Below, piece by piece: positions 58,342 to 64,000 of a stretch of 64,000 bases of DNA (its first letter is position 1; each line of letters starts with the position of its first letter). The notes under the pieces are model-generated. The model worked only from the letters and a program-made list of their open reading frames with translations. It was not told the DNA's origin and did not search any database. The translations under genes and the position numbers were made by a program. Source of the stretch: Eimeria necatrix (lineage: Eukaryota > Apicomplexa > Conoidasida > Eucoccidiorida > Eimeriidae); NCBI RefSeq assembly GCF_000499385.1, contig NW_013651818.1:7501-71500 (forward strand), read 5' to 3'.

Positions 58342-59427
58342 ATGACAAATATTGGAAAAATTTTACTGCAGTCTTTACAGGTGGAATCAATGTTGTTAGG
58401 GCAGTTGTTTGGCAACAGGTCACGCGGATCCACTTGTGAGCTGCTGCGCAGTACAATGGAGAAAGACAATGTGGCCTTGGGACGTCATGCAAGTCAAAAA
58501 AGCTTCTGCAATATTGAATTTAGCTCTATATGTTGTATTCAAGATGTGAGGATGGATAGATGCTGCAAACGGCTTTGCAAGCTGGACGAGGTTGTGGGAC
58601 TGGCTGGTGAGTCATGGATTCCGTAGCTGACATAGACACTGCTCACCCCAGAGGCAACTCAACAGCGCTCAGTTCTTCGTTAGATGATTTTTTTTAAACT
58701 TTTGTAATTCAAAATCAAGTCAGCGCTGCGAAATAAGTATTTGCGCAGTTTATATGAGATGTTAAGGGAGTTTAGGTTTACTAGCTTTACAGAGCCCCCA
58801 CCAACCAGGGCTGGTTTCCTGGAGCGTGTTCCTGTCGCTGAAAGACACAGGTTCACTTGCCATAACTCTCCCTTCGCCTTTTCTCTATCAGTGAGTGATG
58901 TAACACTCAAGTAACTTGTCAGCTTATTCTTGAAGCAGTCATGGATGCATTTAACTCAGTTGACATAAATTCACACCGGTACAAATTGTTCTCTCTTTTC
59001 AGTGGCCATTTCCACATTTCCACCTATGTATTCTAGGCTTAGTCTCCACAGCAGTGTATGCTGGCGCAGGACAGAGAAGTGCGCACCTCTCCGTGCAAAC
59101 GGGGCTCAAGCTCCAAACACTGCTTATCTTCCCGGCCTCCCTACTGACTTTGACGGCTCTTCCCTGTTCATAAATCTTCTTTCATCTTCTGTGTCGACTT
59201 CTGATTCCCTTTATTCATCGAGCCGCAGAAGGGAGGGTAGAACACGTTGTGTGGCAAACTTTCATCCTGACATCATTCATGTTTCTCGCGGCTCGCGACG
59301 AGAACTGCTTACCTCATTACTCGCTACCAACAGTCGAGAGCGACCAATCATATGCATTCTCGACTATTTTTGCCATAGAATTACTTGGTCCCTGCTGCGT
59401 GTATACATTCGAGACGGCTCTTCATGA
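58342..59427 (+). CDS. Hypothetical protein, two exons
   Basis: Exons 58342-58606 and 59003-59427 (GCTG|GTGAGT to CTTTTCAG|TG, phase agreeing), 229 aa, ATG start MTNIGKILLQSLQVES. The protein has a Cys-rich middle (CNIEFSSICCIQDVRMDRCC), a Ser-rich stretch, and a basic C-terminal half (SSRRREGRTRC; RGSRRELLTSLL). No family is recognised. Support rests on the strong donor/acceptor pair and the unbroken phase. A competing frame at 59,249-59,518 with a good donor (CAG|GTACCA) could instead be the real second exon. Confidence 0.35.
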
Positions 59428-61336
59428 GGCAGTAACATTCAGGAGCGAAGCCTATGAAGCTCTTGCTTGTCTCCAGGTACCACGGGAAATGCTTTTCGTG
59501 TATTTCCGTCCCCTCTAGCTCTTAATCACCTTTCATTGGCAGAATGAGGAGCCACGTGCTGAACATAGAGCGACGGGCGCCAATGTGGGAGGGGATGGTG
59601 AATGAAGCAAGAAAGGGTGAGGCCATTTCCGCGTGACAGGCAAAGCTGATACCAACTCAGCTAGAGGATGGTATGAGGGGGAGCATAAATTACTTCAACA
59701 AAGAGACAAAGATAAAGGTGGGGGCACAATAGTAGAGCTCTTCGTCCCCATCCGTCTTTCCAGGGATGATTAACACAGCAGCGAAAACCAAGCGTCAGCC
59801 CATGTGCGCTAGTAGCGCAGCAGTGGAGGCCTCCCTTTGCGATAAAAAACAGGGATCCACACACGGCTGAGCCCCGATGGCAGCCGACAATTGAAGGACC
59901 AGTGGGCACAACGCTGCACAGTACTTGGACGCTGTTGATGCAGAGTTCTGCGTACTCGGCCTACAATCGCAGTCGCGACCTTCGTCGAGGCCGAGAACGC
60001 GAGAAGCAGCTCTGCAGTAGATGACTACTCCCACAGCACAGGAAGTGGCCGTATGCAACCTAATGTTACCAACATTGAATGGATAGCTTTTCGCACGGAG
60101 TGCATCTGCTGCCAACTCATGAGAGTGCCTTTTCGTGCTCCCCGTTCTTGCTCCTTTTATTCCTCGTGTGACTCGAGCTCAGCAGGTGCAGGCCTCCCTC
60201 ACCTGTGTTTGAACCTACTTTGCTTCTTCTATTAACTAAACGACCTTTAGACAGATCAAGGTGGGCTGGGTTAATTCGGTGGATACATTTGGCTTGATGT
60301 CTGCCATTGGCCTTTAGACAGAACAAGGTGGGCTGGGTTAATTCGGTGGATACATTTGGCTTGATGCCTGCCATTGGCAATGGGCCTGGCCCAACGTGCT
60401 GTAGCTTAACTACAATCTGCATGCCTGTTGTGCATTGCACAAGAATCTTCCGCTTGCGGCTCATTTCTAGAACAATTACGCGTAAAGTAAGAGCGGTAAA
60501 AGTATGAAAGGCTTGGCGCTATGTATGCGGCTTGTGCGCAATCTGTATATCTTTGGCGCCAAATGCCCATTGGTTTTCTTCGGCAGCGCGCAGGATAGTT
60601 AGGCAGATTAGGTGAGCAGCTGGCCGTCGTCTGCTAACAGACGTTTGCTCACACAGAGCATCCAGTCATTGCTCTTTTTGTTTACCGCAAAACCTTTCAT
60701 TGCCACATTTCTAGCCGTGAAGCCTCCCAGTGCATTGTTCTAGTGGATTACATGATCTGCATGCAATCCACTAGAGTGGTGCATCTGCAGCACTTTCTGA
60801 GCCCATCGTACTCTTCTAACGTACCCTGTTTATGAACCGCTGCAGAAAATGTAATACAGCGCACTAACGAAGTGTTGCAGCAAGGTATATCCAACTACGA
60901 CTAAAAGGCTAACCGCACATTAGACTTCTTCACAGTACGCAGTAACTATGATTGTAGACAGTGCAAAGCTTGGGGGCAGTGCCGAAGACCATCACGCTTC
61001 AACGAACCTTCTCTTTGCACTGTTTGACCCACATGCAACGATATTATTTGTTGCAAAAAAGGAGGCTTTACTAGTTTTTACGAAGTTTAGGCGCACGTGC
61101 ACACAAAAATAATTTCCTGTTTTTATATAATTGCGTGAACTTATAGCCGCTAATTAGTAACGCGGCGCATAATTCTTTGAAGGAGAGCTAACTCTTCAAG
61201 GACAATTGTGTGCGCTGCAGCAAGCGTGAATACATGCGACACTTACGCGGCGCTTAGTGCATCCTGCAAGCAGGCGTGTTTGTGATTCGAACATAATTTG
61301 CGCCAGCAAAAACGCCTGCACCAGCTTGACGCTTTC
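59428..61336. other. 1.9 kb without a supported gene, with a 67-bp duplication
   Basis: Between a small plus-strand gene and the stop of a minus-strand membrane-protein gene. It holds the tandem duplication at 60244-60377. A cctttagacag word marks each copy. Other open frames are short and unremarkable. Confidence 0.5.
60244..60377. repeat. 67-bp direct tand­em duplication
   Basis: Two adjacent copies beginning cctttagacaga at 60244 and 60311. They differ at about two positions (atcaag/aacaag and gatgtct/gatgcct), so the duplication is recent. Confidence 0.9.
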
Positions 61337-63793
61337 TTAAGTGGCTGGAAAGTTCCGGTCATCTTCTCTCCACGGATCCCATTCAGGCTTTTTAAAATAC
61401 TTGGGACTGTCAGGTCGGCAGAAAAGCTGGCGTTTCAACTCAACTATTTGAGCTGCGGTAGGGCGCCTCCCGCTTTTGAATTCTTCAAGTGCAGCCACCA
61501 AATCACGAGCAAGCTGGTCTCTGTCGGGTTTAGATTTTCTGATAGAAGGCTTAGGGAGTGGCGTAGCCAGTGTTCTCCTCATCAACTTTTGCCACCACGT
61601 GAACTGCCTCATTGGAGCACCAACGACTTCACAGATGCTCCACAAGCAATCCACCAAGAGGAAACGACGAGCCAGTGGAATCAAGATCCACCAGCCGGGA
61701 AGTTCTCTGCTATCAGAATAGGGCAGCGACATGATGTTTCTTACCAATTGCTCACCAATGAAAACGAGCGTTTGCGCATCATCGTTAGTAAGAGACCTCT
61801 TCTTCAACAGACTATAAGCTTGCAGGAGTGGACTTGCGGGAGACTTGCGAGGAGTATAGACAATGGCCCGATTCCAACTAAACGGGGCCACAAGTAGACT
61901 TCCACTAGTTCGCGGCAAACGATAAAACGGGTGCCCTTCTAAACCCAATTCTTCAGGGATAAAAGATTCTTCACGGCTTTCGGCGTCTCTCTGTTGCATC
62001 TGTATGCAGAGTTCAATCATAATTAGCAGACAACAAGGAAATGACTGAGCACGAGAACGGGAAAGCTCAAGGGCAGAACCACAACACAAGCAGGTGGACG
62101 TTGCACACCACTCAGCTCTTGTATAGAGGTTCAAAATTTGGCGCATCGATCACAACAATACATAATGCCATTGGTGGCCCAGCAAAAGCTACCCAACTTC
62201 GATGTCCTAACCGCGGAAAGATCTGGGCGACAAGGGGGTGCCACCAAAAAATTATTGAGAGGCTAGAGTACCCATACAGAGGACCTAATGCTGGGCTGAC
62301 GTGAGTTGACATTTATAAAAACATTCGAAGAGGAGGGGTCAACTACGCTAGAGGCAAAGAATCAGCTGCCTGACAAAAAGCAGAGTTGATGGAAAATCGT
62401 GGGGTCCTCTGGTGACTTTGGTTTTTGTCACGAGAGCGTGGCGTGGTGACTTACAGTACGACGTACAAGTGCTTGCAAGAAACCCGCTTCTAAAGCTGCG
62501 TTATCGGAGCTCTCAGACAAACCAGCAAAGCTTGTAGAGGGCCCAGAGGGGAAGTATTCTTCTTCCTGAAGTCGTAAAGGCGCATCATCATTCACTACCG
62601 AAGCAGTAGCTGTGAGAAGATCATGAATGAGCGATGCACTGCTGGCAGCAGTTGCGGGAGTTCTGAACAAAACTAAACGATTGCCAAGAGGCCCTATTAC
62701 TCCTAGATCGGCCAAAAAAGTGCACTCCACATTACAGGCACACCAGAGATTCCCTGTGGCATTACTGCAGTGACAAAAGCCACTACGAGCAGTAGGAATT
62801 CAAGGATAAGGCCTTCCCCTGATTGCGAATTAATCACTTGTCGTTCAAACATGGTGAATGCTGTGCCAACACAAGTACCTGCAACGAATGCGACGGCGAA
62901 CCAGGGTGCTCTTGTGCCGAATCGCCTCTTGGCTGGTCCGAGAGAAATTGCCGAGGCTCGGGAGACCCAGGAAGTCGTTCAGAAGGAGAAAGCTTGCCGC
63001 TAGTTGCGCTTGGGATCCCAGAACCTGAATCTAAAGGGCCCTCACTGGCAGTATCCTCGCTTGGGCTGCCGTCTCGTCCGGGTCCAGGCTCCACACCTCC
63101 ACTAGGAGTAGCTGCATCCTTGCTTGAAGAAGGGCCTGATGGCCGCTGTAGAATGTGATCAAGAAACCATTGGTCAATCGATAGAGTAGGCGCCGTTAGC
63201 AACTCGCCTGTTCCCATCAAAAGGCTGTCAAGCCATTCACTTTCTTCAGTAACGTCGGCGCCTCCAGTTTCTGTTTGCCGATCTTCTAATTCTGAAGGCT
63301 GTGATTCTGCCGTAGAGGCCGCACTTTGTTCCTCCATGTCCTCCGTTCTGGATTTTTTAGCCTGGTCTTCTCCTTCATCTGTGCTTATGAGCCTTTTCCT
63401 GCCAGTGGTGGTACGTTGAACCCCGCCATCTACACTTTGCAAAGGCGACTCCTCGGGCCCTGCGTCACTCGTACTTTCTTCTCCTGAGAAAAGCTGCCGG
63501 CACTTTTCTTCATCTTTGCCGTCAGCCAGCTGACGGGAGACTGGACCAGGCGATTTCAGCGAAGGGCTTGAAAAGAAACAGAAGTAGGCCGTCAAGACAA
63601 TGGAGAGAATTGCTGCCACAGCATAACCCACTAAAGATACAGAATTTAATCTTGCTCGTGAAGAAGAAGGAAAACAGGGGCTGCCATCATCGCCATTGTC
63701 GGCTGGGAGTGGAGGCGAACCAGACCGATGAGCATGGTAAGCCTCCTGCTCGCCCACATGCTGAGGTTCACTAACCCACTCAGATATTTGCAT
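61337..63793 (-). CDS. Single-pass membrane protein with conserved C-terminal region, three exons
   Basis: Model: 63793-62879, 62724-62455 and 61999-61337, 1,848 nt (615 aa); phase 0 at each junction (TTGCAG|GTACTT; CGTACT|GTAAGT; CATACAG|ATG). The start is ATG MQISEWVSEPQHVGEQEA. A single hydrophobic helix (LVGYAVAAILSIVLTAYFCF, about residue 55) follows a short basic head. A long acidic, Ser/Pro-rich disordered region comes next. The last exon holds the ordered part: EGHPFYRLPR, PLLQAYSLLKKRSLTNDDAQ, LPGWWILIPLARRFLLVDCL, FTWWQKLMR, and near the end KYFKKPEWDPWREDD. This layout resembles a family of coccidian transmembrane proteins I know only as hypothetical. Function and surface exposure are unknown. 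The middle exon's start is the weakest point. Confidence 0.6.
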
Positions 63794-64000
63794 TTCAAAC
63801 ACAGTGAGATAGCTGGATATGAACTGTAGGTCTGGATTCCACAGCCATGCCCATGCAGGGCATTGCAGCCATGAATCCAGGACAAAGTATACTCTTAGGA
63901 ACTCGAGAGGAAGAATTCAAAGAAATCAACAATTTTTCGCCGTCAGCTTGCATTAGTAAAGTGGAAGCGTTGAAAAAATATTAACACATTTAAATAGTGC

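Overview
The window looks like nuclear DNA of a coccidian apicomplexan, most probably an Eimeria species (species not decidable here). The evidence is long CAG/CTG runs read through as poly-Gln, poly-Ala and poly-Ser inside genes, interstitial AAACCCT telomere-like repeats, TGCATGC clusters, many short spliced exons, and protein families typical of the group. Two halves are very different. Bases 1 to about 31,500 are repeat-rich (trinucleotide runs, GGGGGCCCCC palindromes, telomere-like tracts, AT-rich minisatellites). Bases from about 31,600 to the end are almost free of these repeats and are packed with intron-rich genes. The switch falls at the 5' end of the MRE11 gene, in keeping with the repeat-rich/repeat-poor segmentation known for Eimeria chromosomes.

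Repeat-rich half: a minus-strand FCP1/NIF-type phosphatase with massive homopolymer inserts and a Q-rich exon upstream of it; a 4 kb AT-rich stretch with three separate tandem repeats; a plus-strand homopolymer-rich gene with a possible INCENP Aurora-binding box; a minus-strand mitoferrin-like mitochondrial carrier; and a 16-exon minus-strand MRE11 nuclease gene, four of whose introns carry telomere-like repeats.

Repeat-poor half, left to right: a coiled-coil protein (+), a 13-exon multi-pass membrane protein (+), a WD40 protein (+), the RNA polymerase III subunit RPC9/Rpc17 (-), a Derlin (+), a tiny one-TM protein (+), a 13-exon protein that joins a PARP-like ADP-ribosyltransferase fold to two B-box zinc fingers and a coiled coil (+), a bacterial-type Aat/ATEL1 aminoacyl-tRNA-protein transferase (-), a small unknown gene (+), and a single-pass membrane protein with a conserved C-terminal region (-).

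Exon models were built by hand from splice consensus, reading-phase agreement and family alignment. For MRE11, ATEL1, the PARP/B-box protein, the coiled-coil protein, the membrane protein, RPC9, WD40 and Derlin the exon lengths add up to an intact reading frame, which is good internal support. The genes are unrelated housekeeping functions (DNA repair, Pol III transcription, ER quality control, iron import, N-end rule), and I see no operon-like or defence-island arrangement. The most novel-looking items are the PARP-like/B-box fusion, the telomere-like repeats in MRE11 introns, a recurring 16-bp near-palindrome, and three GC-AG introns.
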